A stretch of 64,000 nt of DNA from Spongilla lacustris (taxonomy: Eukaryota; Porifera; Demospongiae; Spongillida; Spongillidae). The translations under genes and the position numbers were made by a program. The notes beneath the pieces were generated by a model. The model was not told where the DNA came from and ran no database searches. It worked only from the letters and a program-made list of their open reading frames with translations. The DNA is taken from contig OX442431.1 of assembly GCA_949361645.1 (NCBI GenBank), forward strand, positions 2,847,122 through 2,911,121, in the 5' to 3' direction. Every line of letters starts with the position of its first letter. The first letter of the stretch is position 1. Shown piece by piece: positions 1 through 11,492 of the stretch.

Positions 1-116
1 GAGAAAACCCTTCAAAAACTGAAGGAACGGTTTTACTGGCCTGGGCACTGGCAGTCTGTAAGGGAGTGGTGTCGAACCTGTTCCCCCTGCTGTCAACGTA
101 AGACCCCAGCACCTCC
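1..116 (+). pseudogene. Ty3/gypsy pol fragment: integrase zinc-binding (H2C2) part
   Basis: Frame 1 reads as the end of an H2C2 integrase N-terminal domain: a FYWPG segment, then CRTC and SPCC cysteine pairs and the RKTPAPP linker that precedes the integrase core in Ty3/gypsy elements. The window starts inside pol, so reverse transcriptase and RNase H lie outside. The frame stops being integrase-like at the CCCGGG sequence near 117 and resumes at about 1694, so the domain pair is interrupted by an insertion. Family assignment rests on visible motifs only. Confidence 0.85.
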
Positions 117-1693
117 CGGGAAAAAATTTCAACGCGATCGCGCGCGAAACGACGATGGATGTGCGCGACACGGTGCGCGTGATCTCGCGTGTACGCGTGA
201 TCCATTGCGCGCGATCGCGCGCGATTTTAGCTGTTTATGGCCGATTTCCACGCCTTTTCGCGCGGCGAGAATTATTGCGCGAGAGGTGCCGCGCTATTTT
301 GCGTGACATTACGGTATACAAAACGCTAATGATAATAAATATTTGTTTACAAATTGAATCTAATTGATCAATATAAACAAGTAAACAACGAATACACAAC
401 TTTGAACACAGGGTCAGTTTACAGTGAACAGAAGGTCACTTCCCAGGTAATCCTCCATTATCGTATCAAGTTCAACACGCAGTCAGAGCAGTTGATATCG
501 ATGTCTACTGCAGTGTCTTCCGCATCAGGACTTCCAGCGGGATATTGTATTTGAGGTGTACTATAAAGGAGACACGTTGTGTGCGCTCAAATGATAAGCA
601 GTCGTACGCACTTACTAATTATAACCGTTTGGTCCAGAATAGTCTTGTTTGATGCAGTGGGCGTACAGACGGTACAGTATACGTTGCATATAACGGCAGT
701 GTTCTAGATGGCTATATACTGGGCCGATAACATTTTAATTTTCTCAGCAGAACTCACTGTTGTTTTCGTCTCTGCTATCTCATCTTCATCCAGCACTTGT
801 TCCGTTCCTGACGATTGGTATTTAGATGAGGACACGAACGAGTGAGTACGTACCGTGTGCAGTTATTAATCCTTTTTGTCACTTGGCCAAACCACATCAC
901 CAACAGAGCTATACCGGGGTATATCATCTTCGGGTGGAGCACGCTATTGGTATTGTAGTTGTCACCATCGAAAGATACAAAAATGTGAGTAGGAGCTAGA
1001 AAGAAATGCTAAAAAATAGGTTGAAGCTCTCCGATGGTGTAAGGTACTTACCATGCCCCATTGCCAACACGCACTTTCTTTTCACATAAAGTTATTTTTG
1101 GTAGAACACGTGATCGCCAGTCACGTGAACGCCGGTGTGTCTGCGATTCTTTTTAAAAAGATCGAGACCATAAAGACACGTAATGAATCGCAGATTGAGA
1201 CAACATGCCCATCGAAATAAAGGCTGGCTCATCGTATTTCAGAAACGCTGACAGCCTTTTTCAAAGTTTCATACAACAAAATCTTGCTTCGTCTGTTGTC
1301 TGTTGTATACCATGATTTAGTACCGATATGTGTTGACCGCAACTTAAAACAAGACTGTTTAGATGGGTTTATAAGCGCTACTGGAGTGAATATATTTGTG
1401 CAACACAGCCTTGGTTCATCAATTATAACTAATTAGGCTGACAACGTGAGAACGCGAGACCAATCGCGCGTTATTGCGCGTGATGTACGAGAACGCGAGA
1501 CCAATCGCGCGTAATTGCACGTGATGTACGAGAACGCGAGACCAATCGCGCGTAATTGCGCGTGCATCACGCGCAATTGACCTCGCGTTCTCGTTCCCAA
1601 GCCTATCGTTCACGCAATATTGCTCCAATTCTCGCAAAATCGCTTCGTTTCACGCGGATCCGCGCGAGATCGCGTGGAAATTTTTTCCTGGGC
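117..1693. mobile_element. Non-autonomous DNA element with CG-rich terminal inverted repeats, inserted in gypsy integrase
   Basis: The left end (CGGGAAAAAATTTCAACGCG) and the right end read on the other strand (CAGGAAAAAATTTCCACGCG) are imperfect inverted repeats that continue for about 45 bp through GCGCG-rich sequence to GAAACGA. The insert is about 1.58 kb and holds no transposase-like frame, so it is probably mobilised in trans. The pol frame continues across it with little or no coding loss. The right end is followed by CTAAC, and a TA target is possible, but the left TA is not preserved. A short related element at 7435-7581 shares the end motif and an ATGGCCGATTTCCACGC block. Confidence 0.75.
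1448..1600. repeat. 41-bp tandem repeat with inverted partial copy
   Basis: Three copies start at 1448, 1489 and 1530, each beginning GAGAACGCGAGACCAATCGC. A partial reverse copy (CTCGCGTTCTC) follows near 1585. The repeats are subterminal in the 117-1693 insert. Subterminal arrays of this kind often bind transposase, but that role is inference. Confidence 0.85.
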
Positions 1694-2768
1694 TAACAAC
1701 AGAGCACCCCTCCAAGGTATTGCCATGGGGTCACCAATGCAAATGGTGGCTGTTGATATCCTGGGGCCACTCCCAACAACATCATCCGGAAATAAATATG
1801 TTCTGGTGGCAGGGGACTACTTTACCAAGTGGATGGAGGCATACGCAATCCCCAATCAGGAAGCCGTAACTGTGGCAAAGAAGCTACTGGATGAGATGTT
1901 CTGCCGGTTCTCTCTACCAGAAAAGTTACATTCCGATCAAGGCAGACAGTTTGAGGGAGAAGTAGTGACACAGCTGTGTCAACTTCTGGCGATCGAAAAG
2001 ACGCGCACTACACCGTACCATCCTCAGTCTGACGGTCTCATTGAGAGATTTAACCGAACCCTCTTGAGTATGCTGGCCACGTGTTTGGAGGACCATCCAA
2101 CTGAGTGGGATCAATATTTGAGCAAACTGTGTATGGCCTACAACTCCAGTGTCCAAAGCACCACAGGATACTCACCATACTTCTTGATGTTTGGACGTGA
2201 TGCTCGCCTCCCTATGGACATCATCTATGACACCACTCCACCTGATGGGATAGAGCAGCAACCATATGCTGCATATGTCAAAAGTCAGCATGTCCTGCTG
2301 ACAGATGCATTTAGACAAGTGCGGGAAAACACAGGTCAGAAGTACAGCTTCCAAAAGGAACTTTACAATAAGAAAGTTCATGGCCAACCACTTGTAGATG
2401 GTGAAATGGTTTGGTTGTTCAACCCCGCCATCCGAAAAGGGCAATCTCGGAAACTGCATAAGCCATGGAGTGGGCCATACAGAATACGAAGGAAAATGTC
2501 TGAGGTCACCTACCAGATACAGCACACTGGTAATCACAAGCTGAAGGTGGTCCACTTCAACAGGCTCAAACGTTGTCCTAACAACATACGCCTGCCTGCA
2601 CGAAAAAGCCCACCAGTACGATCACCAGAGCCTGCAGCTGAACCACCTCCTGTTGGTACCTCACTGGAATTGCTTGATGAAGAAGAACCCCAGATCCCAC
2701 TCCCACTTCCAGCCAACCAACGCTACCCACCTCGGGAGAGGCGACCTCCAGACAGGCTTGCATATTGA
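1694..2768 (+). pseudogene. Ty3/gypsy pol fragment: integrase core and C-terminal domain
   Basis: An open frame resumes at NNRAPLQG and ends at the stop at 2766-2768. The catalytic DDE triad is visible: D in VDILGP, D in HSDQGRQFEG and E in GLIERFNRTL. An RKLHKPWSGPYRI segment (GPY/F type) and a proline-rich tail follow. The core is undamaged in this stretch, but it is separated from its zinc-binding domain by the upstream insert. In the retroelement cycle it would insert the cDNA copy into chromosomal DNA. The open frame can be extended leftward into the insert, but that extension is not integrase. Called a pseudogene because pol is split. Confidence 0.85.
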
Positions 2769-2807
2769 TTATGAACACGAGACGTGTTCTCATTGGAAGG
2801 GGGCATA

Positions 2808-3052
2808 TGTAACGTGATTGATAGACACCTAAACTGTTAACTAATGACCTTACTGGTTTGTACTGCTCTAGAATGTTCTATACATGTCCTATATATGTGT
2901 TGTACCCATCTTATGTTCAGTAGTGATATTATAGTGAACCTTGTCACACTAGTTTACATACAGTCAAATAAGATCACAATTTTTATGTTACTTTGTTTCT
3001 TACCTTTCCATTTACTAAACTGGTGTAAAGTTTGAGGTGTTCGTGATATAAC
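2808..3052 (+). repeat. Probable 3' LTR of the gypsy element
   Basis: Forty bases after the pol stop a purine run (GGAAGGGGG) resembling a polypurine tract is followed by TGTAACG, and a matching CA end (GATATAACA) lies near 3052. That gives an LTR of about 245 bp with a TATATATG box inside. The 5' LTR lies outside the window, so the boundaries cannot be confirmed by comparing the two LTRs. Confidence 0.5.
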
Positions 3053-3167
3053 ATTTGGAATTTTTATTGACAGCAATCTATTGTTGCACTCCTGTATCTG
3101 TATATATGTTAACATATTGAATGCATTGTTCATCATAGTCAGTTATACTTAGCATCGCTGTACCTGT

Positions 3168-4713
3168 GAATAACTACTGTATTCCTCATGACTTTTACTT
3201 GAAGAGAACCAGAGAGATAGCAATGCTTTTACCACGCCTATATATGTAGAGAGCGTGCAATATGTCCAGTACCATTCCAAGAACAGTGTCGAATGGAGGA
3301 TGTAAGGCTAACACTGGCATGCCATATATTCCACAAACCTAAATGCATGCATAATGTATAGATGATGCACACATTCAAACATTAGACACGAGCATTAAAA
3401 TACATACTGGCTTTCCTGTCACAGTTGCTTCCTCAGCATATTGAAGAACTTCATGATGCTTGCGCAGTGTAGCCTTGGGATCATAAGGCCAGTACACAGT
3501 GCGACCAACAAGAGTGCCGTAAATATCACAAGTATTACAGTCATTGTATCCATTGTACTGCACACAGTTACCAACTTTGGCTTTGGCTGGTAGGTCAGCT
3601 GAACACATTAATACCATGCAATGAACCTGAATCTTTCCAGTAGGTGTATTAACTTCTACACCTGAATAAATAAATAAATAAATAAATAAAACCGCCTTGA
3701 ACATTAATTATAAATATATAATCCATGTATATAACTTACCATCCATATACAATTTGTTCAATTTATCCACAAGAGGCTTCATATACGTGCTCATTGTAGG
3801 TTTCTGCTTTGAATACCAAAGTCCTGCCAATATATTGTATACTGTTTAGAGGCTCTGCAATTTCAGATATAATTACTGCATACTGAAACTGACATTTAAT
3901 ACATGTACAGCTGATTTACCTCATTTTTGGAGGCAATTCATTTATCTCGAGCCAAATTGGCCACAACTCAACCTTGGATGATTTAAATAATGAAACCCCA
4001 TCAGTGTTAAGGCAAAATGAAATGTTATTACAACTTGATAAAAATTCTCCTGGCACAGTTCTTTTTTTTGTACTCCGTTCCTCCAAAGATACCAGAGTTA
4101 CTAAGATTCCCACTGCTGTCAAAACGTGATTGCAGAGCAGTCCATGTTGATTCATCTGAACATAATCAGTATAGTAGTGTTTATATTTTCAAGCTCACAT
4201 ACATATATTTAACACATGACAATAGTCTAAATGTTAGTGCATCTAATGGAATTGTAAATTTTAAATGAAACAAAAAAAAATTATCAGAGTCACAGACTGA
4301 ATCATGCATGTAGTTACATACTTTAAATTAACAACTGAATATTTCAGTATTGGTATGTATGAGTGTACAGTCCAACAAATGTTGGTCAACTATATGAACA
4401 CTAACCTGCCATAATAGCCTTAAGCTGAAATTCAATATCACATGTTATGAATTTCACATGGATCAGGCACTACAATTGCTAAGACAGACAACATGCTGTA
4501 AATCAGTTTCCACCTCCTCTTTCGTTATTAGTGATGGCACACTGAACAATATTGATGCTTTTCAACCACTGGCTCACAAAAAATATGATTAAAAAACCTT
4601 TTAAGTCTGTATAATGAGGTCATTGCTGAATTAGGAGAAGGCAACTGTTGACTAACTAACTTTAACAAATCTTCATATGCAAGTTTGATCATAGTATTTG
4701 CGTTTGTAAGCAC
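3168..4713 (-). pseudogene. Transposase_21/TNP2-like (CACTA/EnSpm-type) transposase, intron-split and broken
   Basis: On the minus strand several pieces appear in the order seen in TNP2-like proteins of invertebrates. A segment with LAYEDLLKLVSQQLP and a CSVC pair lies at 4528-4713, and a DIEFQLKAIM tail near 4410. NTDGVSLFKSSKVELWP and INELPPKM follow at 3919-4050, and AGLWYSKQKPTMSTYMKPLVDKL at 3740-3830. The exon at 3408-3661 contains LPAKAKVGNCVQYNGYNDCNTC, and the piece ending near 3168 contains FDTVLGMVLDILHALY. The introns at 3661-3740 and 3338-3408 have GT-AG ends that keep the frame. Stops after the CSVCHH segment and a poly-A frameshift near 4070 indicate decay. The gypsy LTR lies just downstream. 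Confidence 0.7.
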
Positions 4714-5959
4714 TGTACGTAACTTTTAAAAGCATTTCTACGTGTAGAATACTTGATAGAATAAGTACAAATGCAAATATCATGATTATGTGCTACACGT
4801 TTACTACCATATACGGAGAAATCCTAAAAACGGGTGAAAAATGGCTTTCAATGTTAAGATTTTTAACATTTCATGGATTGTTTAATGCCGATAGCAAGCT
4901 GCCAAAAAATTATTATAAATTATATGGATACCCCAGAGACCTCTCATTTAGAAAAAGTCAATTATAATCCTTAAGTCAAACTAATTTGTCCGAATTCATA
5001 CGAAGACCACGCCTCCCTCTGAAAAGCGATACTTTCCTACCGATCTCCACAGCGAGTGAGACTTAAGAGCTCAACACAACACCATAGGTACTCACCTGTA
5101 TTGGGTACATACAAAGAAAATTTGGTAGCTTAACTACAAAGTATAGAGGAGTTATAGCCTTGAACATCCAACCTGACCAGCAGTTGTTTACTATGGTGCA
5201 TTGTTTTGTTTACAAGTTATAATTGAATTAAAGCAAATGTACTGTGTTCAGAAGTAGATGCTGAATCTAAAAATGTAATTGGCATGATATAATTATATAC
5301 AGTACCATTCATGAGATAAAATAAAAAATGTGCATTATTGCATTTTTCCCCTCTTTCGGTGAACACCACTGTATATCTATGAGCGGTTACTAGTCCTCGT
5401 ATTGAACAAATGGTGGCAAACGCAATAAATATTAAATACACGTGCGTTTCAATATAAATATAGCCCTTACTTTATACCTCAACCTATACAGCCCGGCAGG
5501 CAGCAGCTTCGCTTGAACGCACGCTGCGTGTACCATTGCTTGAATTTGCTAATTGATTTTTTTAATGCCTGTTAATTGGATGTAAATAATAAGCCTGGTA
5601 ACCACTCATCAATTATTCATAGTCTTAATGTCGATTGATCCGTTTCTATAATAAACAATTCTATTTTCTGGGTACATCAGTGATAAAAATTTAAATAAAT
5701 AAACATAGCTATATCAAGTTGTAAATGCATGTATTTGAACTGCTCTCAATATGTAACTGCATTCATTCCCAAGGAGAATTGAAAAAGGACAATGGTAATG
5801 AATATGTATTAGCAGATTGCTGTAAATTTTATTCCCATTCTCATATTGCTACCTACATTGAAATCAGTGCCAATGACTTCAAAGGTCTGCGAAAAAGAGA
5901 TTATAGTTGTATCATAAATGTTTGTCAACTTGCATGTATATGAATTGCACCTTTTCCAG
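4714..5959. other. Intergenic, AT-rich; no supported gene
   Basis: This stretch separates the minus-strand transposase remnant from the plus-strand BEN gene. It may hold the first exon(s) and promoter of the BEN gene. An open stretch at 5725-5943 has a donor-like GTAATG near 5793, but I could not connect it convincingly. Confidence 0.4.
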
Positions 5960-7222
5960 AAACATGTTGATACCAAAAAGGCAAAGAAGAAGGAAGCACT
6001 TCTAAGCAGTGCGTCATTCATCGAAATCAAGTCCCAGCAGGTAAACTACATTAATTGTGCAAACAGTTAACTATAGTGCTACTCAATCCACCAAAAATGT
6101 TGTATAGGATGGAGCTGAGTTAATGGTGTTGGCTAGTAAAAAAGCAAAGCGTGACAGTGCAGCAAGTACATGTAAGTACAAGATCAAAGTCTTAATAACT
6201 GTTTGAAATATTTTACTATCAATGTATAGTCAATGAACATCTGCACACAAGTAAAGCGTCTTCTGACTCAACAATTGTAAAGTCTCTGAACCACATAATG
6301 GTATTTACATACAGAAAAGCATTCATGCAGTCACTTTATGTTGCATGTATACATGTAGCTGCAGTTGGCTGATATGAAGCACCTGATAATCTCGACACAA
6401 CCTCAGAACAAGGATCCACAGGTACATGCATGGTACAATAAGAGCTAATTTTATTTTTAATTGTGATTATAATTTAAGATTGGTTTGGATGCAGGACGTG
6501 CAGAGAGTAAGTTGTACCATGGGCACTATCTTATCTTTAGTAACTAGTACAAATTGATCCTGCAGGTAGTTTGTCTGAACTCAAGCCTACTGGTTAGCTT
6601 TTGTTGTTGTGTTGTCAGCTTGGCGGTGCAGATATGATAATTACATATTTAGGGTGCTGGCTAGAAAATCCAGCTGCTACTGATGCAAAGCAAAGAGTGT
6701 GGACAACAAGAACTACTCCAGAAAGATTAGCTTCTGCTGAATTCACCGCAAAGAATGCTTCAAAGTTGGCCCTAAATTTAATGCGGGCACTCTTTTCAGA
6801 TGACGAGCTTGTACATGGATGCTGCACTCCTTCACCTAATGGGTACCAACTACTTGATCAGTCAGTCATTGGTGGTATTAGAAGTAAGTTAATTGACAAT
6901 AAAACATTAATAAACAGTTTTTTTTTTGTCCCATACAGTGCACATCAACTACAAATTCCCTGCAAGTACCTTGGATGATGGAAAGATACGATGGAAGTCA
7001 ATACTACAAGGTAATATGAATGCTAAATGCAGGAGCCTTCGCAGCAGGAGTCCAAAGTTTGTGAAAGTGCAGCGTGTGCTTGATGATGGTGGCTGTCGTG
7101 CTGGGTTGAGAGATGCTGCTCACGATGATGGAGGCTGTCGTGCCGTGTTGAGAGATGCTGCTCACGATGATGGAGGCTGCCTTGCTGTGCTGACGGATGA
7201 TAGTGAAGATACTGCAAGTTGA
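5960..7222 (+). CDS. BEN-domain protein gene (spliced; 5' end uncertain)
   Basis: Exons with GT-AG boundaries: 5960-6040, 6108-6171, 6365-6420, possible micro-exons near 6499 and 6567, 6619-6883 and 6939-7222, with a TGA at 7220-7222. Phases agree across the first three exons and across the last junction. The last two exons form a BEN domain: LALNLMRALFSDDELVHGC, then LLDQSVIGGIR, then YKFP and the W in IRWKSILQ, ending in NAKCRSLR. BEN domains bind DNA and chromatin partners; the target here is unknown. The N-terminal exons are rich in Lys, Ser and Ala. The C-terminus carries three 14-residue repeats. The start codon was not located. It could be a host gene or a domesticated transposon component, since BEN domains occur in both. 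Confidence 0.65.
7082..7207 (+). repeat. Three 42-bp coding repeats at the end of the BEN protein
   Basis: Units at 7082, 7124 and 7166 encode DDGGCRAGLRDAAH, DDGGCRAVLRDAAH and a diverged DDGGCLAVLTDDSE. The period is a multiple of three, so copy-number change would keep the frame. Confidence 0.85.
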
Positions 7223-7434
7223 CTGGTCAAGGAAGGAAGTATAGACTGAACTCACCTGCTGCATTCATGCTTTCATTGTATGGGGTTGTTTTTGTTTTGT
7301 TTATCTCATTTCCTATATATTAAAAGTAATAAGACCATTACGTAATTTATGAATATACATATAACATTGTAACAGCAATATCATGAATGCAATTAAAAGG
7401 TACGCAAGAATACGCGTTAATGACATGCTAATTA

Positions 7435-7581
7435 GCCCGTAAAAAAGCAACGCGTGGAAATCGGCCATAATAGTCACGCATTATCGCGATTTTATGAACT
7501 CAAATACGCGTTACTTCCGTACAAAAAGTACGCATAACGACTCGTTACAACGCGATTTTACGGGAACTTTTTTACCCGGGC
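7435..7581. mobile_element. Short MITE with GCCCG(GG)TAAAAAAG ends, TA-flanked
   Basis: The left end GCCCGTAAAAAAGCAACGCG and the right end, read in reverse, GCCCGGGTAAAAAAGTTCCC are inverted repeats, flanked by TA at 7433-7434 and 7582-7583. It is 147 bp with no coding capacity. It resembles the ends of the 117-1693 insert, suggesting one family of different sizes. Confidence 0.7.
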
Positions 7582-7583
7582 TA

Positions 7584-8470
7584 GTAACCAGATTAAACCT
7601 TCAGGCTTCCAAATATGTTTTACCCGTCACATTCTCGCAGCAACAGGGCAATAACTTTTAAATTCACACTAGCTAGTTACCTCTCTTCCAGCAGTTGTTT
7701 GAACAAATACAATATTTATCCTCCAGTGATACTCAAGGCTTTTGAACCAACACACATGTATCACATACCAACAACCTAAATATGTATTGAATGTAATTGA
7801 TCGTAATCCCATTTCTGACACTCTTACTAGTGCCTTAAAAGAACAAACCCACTTCATACATGCATGCATGCAGCTACGCAAATTTACATGCCACCATATT
7901 GTCACACCCCACCCAGATATCAAATAATTTCTGAATAACCATAACATTACATCCTAACACACACACTCAAACACAAAATCAAACACAAATAACACACATA
8001 CATGCACCCACACATCACACACAAATGCGTACACATACACATACACACATACACACACAAACAAAAACACACACAAACACACACACAAACACAAACACAC
8101 ACACAAACACATACACACACACAAACAAAAACACACACAAACACACAAACACACACACACAAACACACACACACAAACACACAAACAATGGATACTCTAA
8201 AACTAAAGGCTTTCGAACCAACACACACATCACATACCAACAACCTAAATGTAATACTTTGTCATAATTTCAATATAATTGATTATAATCCCATTCCTGA
8301 CTTAAACGTGCACTCTTATTAGTGTCTGATGCAGTGTCTTAAGAACGAACCCACTTGATATACATGCAGCTATGCAAATTCACATGCCATATTAATCATC
8401 TCAAAACACCTACCACATTGTCACACCCCATGCAATAAAATACTTGAAATGTTACATCCTTACACAGGTA
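7584..8470. repeat. Left inverted arm with CA microsatellites and two tandem sub-units
   Basis: The arm contains two copies of a module: AAGGCTTTYGAACCAACACACA, CATACCAACAACCTAAATGT, a TGACACTCTTA block, ATGCAGCTACGCAAATT, GTCACACCCCA and a TTACATCCTAACACACAC tail. A long CA-rich run lies between them at about 7955-8190. The CA runs yield spurious Thr/His and Cys/Val open frames on both strands. Confidence 0.85.
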
Positions 8471-11035
8471 GTGACCTCGCATAACAATAGGATTATTTTA
8501 TATTTTTCTTTATTACATGCAAGTATGATATGTACATGACTGTACTACAGATTTACAGATTATAAACAACATACAATGTCTATAGCATACTGTCCTCCCC
8601 CTCGGAACACTACTTTATTATGCATGGTCCCTTGTGAGAGATGTTGTTTAAAGTGCAAAGTGTGCTCATTACAAAAGTTTTGTAGGAGCACAATTTAGCT
8701 GTTTTACAAAAGCATTATTTTGACTAAGGACTAAGATTGGGACTGTGTTACATTTTCCACTGTGGGGATGCAAAATAGTGTTTGTAGTATTTGTTAAAGC
8801 CTAGCTGGAGTATTTGTTCAGATGAGTGGATTGCCAGATATGATGTTCCTAGTTAAGACTCTGACTGATAAGCATTCATTGTGATTTTTCAATGACTGTT
8901 GGGGGATAAAAACTTAGTGGCATTGCACCGAACATCTGCACATTTTTGATGAACATGAAGGACCCTGTGCATGTAACATTTACATGCAAAGATTGGGAAG
9001 TTACATGTTGCCCTGTTATTGTGAGGAAATTTTTTAAGTACGCATTGCTGGAAAGTTACTTGCTGAATAACTTATGGTATGTACACATGACACTGTAATG
9101 AATACAGGACGTCCCAAACATAGCATTATTTTACACTATGATTGTGGTGTTGCCCTGCTGTTGTCAGTTATTATTAACATACAACTATAATTACAGTACT
9201 TGTCCCTACCTGATCATGAAAGTGTGTGGATTTCAGACCTTTACTTGTGTTTTGCATTCCCTAATTGTTTGTGCACAGCTGTCTATAGCTACAGTGATAA
9301 ATTGGAATGATACTGGCGTTGTAAACCTGTAAGATATCAAGTTTGGTGTTAGATATTGTCCTGTTGTATGTCAGTGCCATGGGTGATTGGATTACTATGG
9401 AAAGCATAACTAGAGATTTTTACAGATGAACTTTAGTGTAGCCTTGTGGTTTGTGAAATTGGGAAGGGCAGTTGTTTATTTGGGAGTCTGTTGGTGTAAT
9501 GTTATTGTGCGTCGGTGCTAATTCCTGGTAAAAGTATGGAGGTTTTGCACGGTGTGGTTATAACACACTTTATGCTGCTTGGCACATGAATTTTTGTACA
9601 GGCAAATTGTATGCCATTTTAATACTTGCACATGATGGGAAATTTACTGTACATTAGTTGTTATGGAAAACCAAAATTGTCTTGCTTGTGGGTTACAAAC
9701 CCCACTACACCAGACACCTGTAAGAATAAGCATGTGAGTCCACATTGGAATATGTAAATTTTCTGGACTGCCGTCATTTGGCTTGAGAATGTGGTAGGGG
9801 TTACATTTGTTGGGTTTTGAAAAGAATGTTAGTTCTTTTGAAAAGCCTTATGTAGATTTTTAGAAGGCACTTCATCTGACACCTTTAAGAGTATGTATGT
9901 GAGTCAAGAGTTGAAGGTGTGAAATGGAATTTGACATGGGTATAGCCGACTGGATTGCCAGCCCTATCGTTATGTGAATTGTTCATAATGCCGTTTTAGT
10001 CGAATAAGACCTTTACTTTTATTTCCTGAATCTATCATGTTAGTATAATTATTGTAGAGAGTTAACCTAAATCAGAGTACAATGATGATAAGGTGAGAAA
10101 TGTAATTGAAATTGACTTAAGTCTGAAAGGTCTATACTGTGAGGATATCATGGTAGTTTGTGTGCCTGACTACTTTTGAAACAGCTGAAAATGACATACA
10201 AATGTGTCTACCGGTATAAAATAAAATATGCATCTGACATGCATTAGCATATGAATTGCTTTAAGCACTCCTCCAGACCCCTGAGGCTGTACGTGTGTGT
10301 TTAGGATCTCCCTGAAAGTGTGTAGAAATAGGATTCCTGTTGGTTTTTTTTGGCACTTCCTTTGTGATGAGATTGGTGTGGGATATAGATTTCGCTAGAT
10401 GGTTAGCATTTGTATACAAATGACTGGAATGTATGTATTAGTCTTTTTGAAACCTATAGTGGGTAAAATAGGCAGTACATCTTGCACAGGAAGATTATAA
10501 AATTGACTACAGCTGCATAAAACTGAAGGTTAAATCTTTCTTGTGTGAGATGTCGTTGGTGATAACTTATAAAGCAATGTCATTTGATCAAACACCTCAA
10601 AGAGCACACAGTGTACATGTAGGTCCTGGCAGGAAAGTCATTTGATACTACCTACATATGAAGATTGGGGCTAAGGAGGTATTGCCTTACTGCTGGGAAG
10701 AAGGGTTTTGTATGGGTTGTTTTGAGCAAGCCAGCTGAATTATTATAATTAGCATTCACTAAGGGTCTAGACATTCTGTCTGAATCATAATTAAGGCATT
10801 GTTGTATTGTTTATGAGTATGTATTGAGTCAAATAATCGATGAGCATATTTGTCCTTGGAGAAGAGTACATGTAGAAGGAAGGGTTGGTATGTAGACTGC
10901 GATTAAGGATCACTTTTAGAATGGATTTTTGTCTCCTAACCTATGAAAATGCATGGATAGAAGTAGTTAACCAATAGGGAAGCAGGGATAGTTGTCCAAT
11001 GCAAGTGCAGGGATTGTTATCCAATCAAAATGTAC
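8471..11035. other. Non-coding interior of the large element
   Basis: GT-rich 2.5 kb without any recognisable protein frame. Faint internal similarity exists: a CACCTGTAAGAATAAGCATGTG phrase near 9713 resembles one near 9883. No RNA gene is recognised. Confidence 0.5.
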
Positions 11036-11039
11036 CTAA

Positions 11040-11270
11040 CACCGCTTCCGTGAAATTAGACGACTTTTTAAGCCCATTTTGTCGAACACCTAAAAATAAA
11101 AATTAGTCTCATATGGTCTGTTTGTAAAATAACCTGCTGAGTCTCGTAGAGCAACTCTTTTGCATGACCTTTTGCTAAATACCTAGGTCGTACTTATAAC
11201 CGACCTCTACCTTCACGGGTTTAAAGGTGCGGGGTTTAGCCCGTAACTGAAATCGGTACACTTTTTTCCT
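11040..11270. repeat. Left TIR of the 4.8 kb transposon
   Basis: Inverted partner of 15645-15883. The outer 45 bp and the GTACACTTTTTTCCTA box at 11255-11270 are the best-conserved parts; the middle has drifted. Confidence 0.7.
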
Positions 11271-11492
11271 ACGTTTTTTTCACACTCGAAAATGAACGCA
11301 TTTAGTTGCATTCATTAAGAAATAGCCGAATTCGCACTAAATGTGTCGTGTAGATACACGCGCGCTTGCGTTCCAAAAGTTTCTTACCTGTCGACTGATT
11401 CAATAGCTCTTCTCTCGTACCCAGACTTACGTACGTTGGCGATCATTACATCAACTACCCATGCATGTACAAATGAGGCATGCATAAGAAAA

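Noticed and set aside
1620..1693. Upstream extension of the integrase frame to a Met at 1620
   Set aside because: These codons lie in the right end of the inserted element, not in pol.
7947..8322. Thr/His and Cys/Val-rich frames on both strands
   Set aside because: Translation of CA/GT runs in the inverted arm; the same holds for 17095-18257 and 36679-36994.
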